Shown one piece after another: positions 5,466 to 6,183 of a stretch of 6,183 bases of DNA. How positions within the stretch are numbered: position 1 is the first letter of the stretch; every line of letters starts with the position of its first letter. Location: the NCBI GenBank assembly GCA_037137555.1, contig JBAXKA010000055.1, forward strand, positions 1-6,183, written 5' to 3'. The DNA comes from UBA9630 sp037137555. Its GTDB lineage: Bacteria; Patescibacteriota; Minisyncoccia; Moranbacterales; UBA2206. Below the pieces are notes generated by a model. The model saw only the letters and a list, made by a program, of their open reading frames with translations, searched no databases and was not told where the DNA came from. A program made the position numbers and the translations under genes.

Positions 5466-6050
5466 ATGTTAAAGATATTTTCTCAAAAAGAAATACTTGA
5501 AAAAGAAGATTTTTTTGTGCAAGAAATTCAAAAAGGTAAAGTTTTTATTTATCCAACAGATACTTTGCACGGACTAGGAACTGATGCTCTGAATTACCAT
5601 TCAGTCAATAGAATTAGTGTGATTAAAAAAAGATCCAATAAGCCTTTTTTAATTATTGCACCTTCCTTTGAATGGATTTTTGAAAACTGCCTAATTGAAA
5701 ATGCAGAAATTAAAAAAATATTATTTGAAAAATTGCCAGGTCGCTACTCTTTTATTTTAAAATTAAAAAAGCATAAAATAATTAACAAAAATACTAATGA
5801 CCAATGCCCATCTATTGGCATACGCATGCCTGATAATTGGTTTTATCGATTGATTAAAAAAAGTGGCAGGCCTTTTATTTCCACCTCAATCAATTTCAGT
5901 GGAGAACCAGCTGTGCAAAATTTAGAAGATCTGCCCATAGAAATTAGCCAAGCCGTTGATTATATTATTTGGGATGAAACATTAGTTGGCGGTAAAGCTA
6001 GTACGATTATTGATTTAACAAGTGGTCGGTCGAAAGTTATTCGTGAGTAG
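5466..6050 (+). CDS. Sua5/YciO/YrdC-family protein, probable threonylcarbamoyl-AMP synthase
   Basis: I choose the ATG at 5466 (194 aa); an upstream TTG at 5403 would overlap nrdG and add 21 residues that do not look like the family. The protein is a single YrdC domain without the Sua5 extension. Motifs in order: IYPTDTLHGLG (28-38), KKRSNKP (54-60), PGRYSFIL (91-98), SIGIRMPD (116-123), STSINFSGEP (139-148) and ASTIIDLT (178-185). The family makes threonylcarbamoyl-AMP from threonine, bicarbonate and ATP, the first step of t6A formation at position 37 of ANN-decoding tRNAs, in the cytoplasm. The PGRYSFIL segment departs from the common PGPxT form. The YciO branch cannot be excluded. It follows nrdG by 37 nt with no clear promoter, so it is probably co-transcribed, but a functional link to dNTP synthesis is not evident. 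Confidence 0.85.
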   Translation: MLKIFSQKEILEKEDFFVQEIQKGKVFIYPTDTLHGLGTDALNYHSVNRISVIKKRSNKPFLIIAPSFEWIFENCLIENAEIKKILFEKLPGRYSFILKLKKHKIINKNTNDQCPSIGIRMPDNWFYRLIKKSGRPFISTSINFSGEPAVQNLEDLPIEISQAVDYIIWDETLVGGKASTIIDLTSGRSKVIRE

Positions 6051-6057
6051 TTATGTA

Positions 6058-6075
6058 GTTCAGAATAATCTGAAC
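6058..6075. terminator. Short hairpin after the last gene of the operon
   Basis: GTTCAGA (6058-6064) pairs perfectly with TCTGAAC (6069-6075) around ATAA. It starts 8 nt after the tsaC-like stop. No T run follows, so an intrinsic terminator is only possible, not shown. Confidence 0.3.
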
Positions 6076-6090
6076 CACTAATTAGCACAT

Positions 6091-6114
6091 GATTACACTC
6101 GATTTCACTGATTA
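6091..6114. repeat. Short degenerate tandem repeat
   Basis: GATTACACTC, GATTTCACT and GATTA follow each other directly, giving about two and a half copies of a 9-10 bp unit in non-coding sequence. Similar GATTxCACT runs occur between genes in other bacteria as far as I recall. No function is apparent. Confidence 0.4.
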
Positions 6115-6119
6115 AAAAA

Positions 6120-6147
6120 TTGCAAAATTAAAATTTCATGCTATACT
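6120..6147 (+). promoter_or_regulatory. Promoter for a gene beyond the window
   Basis: TTGCAA (6120-6125) is followed by a 16-bp spacer and TATACT (6142-6147), with TGC before it giving an extended -10. This is the same layout as the nrdR promoter. Transcription would start around 6154. No start codon with an open frame follows within the remaining 30 nt. Confidence 0.55.
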
Positions 6148-6183
6148 GAATTTATTGAAATAGGGGTGTAAATTTAATTTGTA

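Noticed and set aside
1636..6050. Alternative genetic code (TGA read as glycine), as in some CPR lineages
   Set aside because: All six stops are TAA or TAG and none is TGA, which raised the question. But no in-frame TGA is needed in any gene, glycines are encoded by GGN, and families are full length under the standard code. Six stops is too few to conclude anything.

Overview
The window is AT-rich, strongly co-directional bacterial DNA with every gene on the + strand. The gene content suggests a small-genome anaerobe of the Candidate Phyla Radiation (Patescibacteria, perhaps a Parcubacteria lineage). The grounds are a large surface protein with repeated GNVGIGTT modules and a peptidase S74 domain, start codons with no Shine-Dalgarno sequence, short AT-rich gene spacers, and a compact class III ribonucleotide reductase cluster. 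The lineage is inferred from style and remembered family resemblance, not from a search.

Region 1-1638 is the 3' part of a tail-fibre/adhesin-like gene that probably starts upstream of the window. It has three exact 24-bp direct repeats, an S74 intramolecular chaperone domain placed internally, a Gln-rich coiled coil and a C-terminal beta-rich domain. Region 1639-1863 is a dense intergenic segment. It holds a pair of palindromic repeats (1665-1730), a perfect DnaA-box match (1756-1764), an extended -10 promoter (1793-1820) and a NrdR-box-like operator (1832-1847).

Region 1864-6050 is a probable operon: nrdR (repressor), nrdD (catalytic subunit, 675 aa), an 86-aa zinc-ribbon plus glycyl-radical protein, nrdG (radical-SAM activase), then a TsaC/YrdC-family tRNA-modification gene. 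The key point is that the 675-aa NrdD stops just after its zinc site and lacks the C-terminal glycyl-radical motif. That motif (EVYSRVVGYIRPV) is carried by the separate 86-aa protein. The anaerobic reductase therefore looks split, with the radical-bearing loop supplied in trans, somewhat like GrcA/YfiD for pyruvate formate-lyase.

The proposed working model is that NrdG cleaves S-adenosylmethionine to put a radical on Gly56 of the small protein. That protein docks into NrdD so the radical can reach the catalytic cysteine, and NrdR senses (d)ATP and represses the cluster. A 12-bp perfect hairpin separates the small gene from nrdG. Region 6051-6183 has a short hairpin, a small degenerate tandem repeat and a second extended -10 promoter, presumably for a gene beyond the window.
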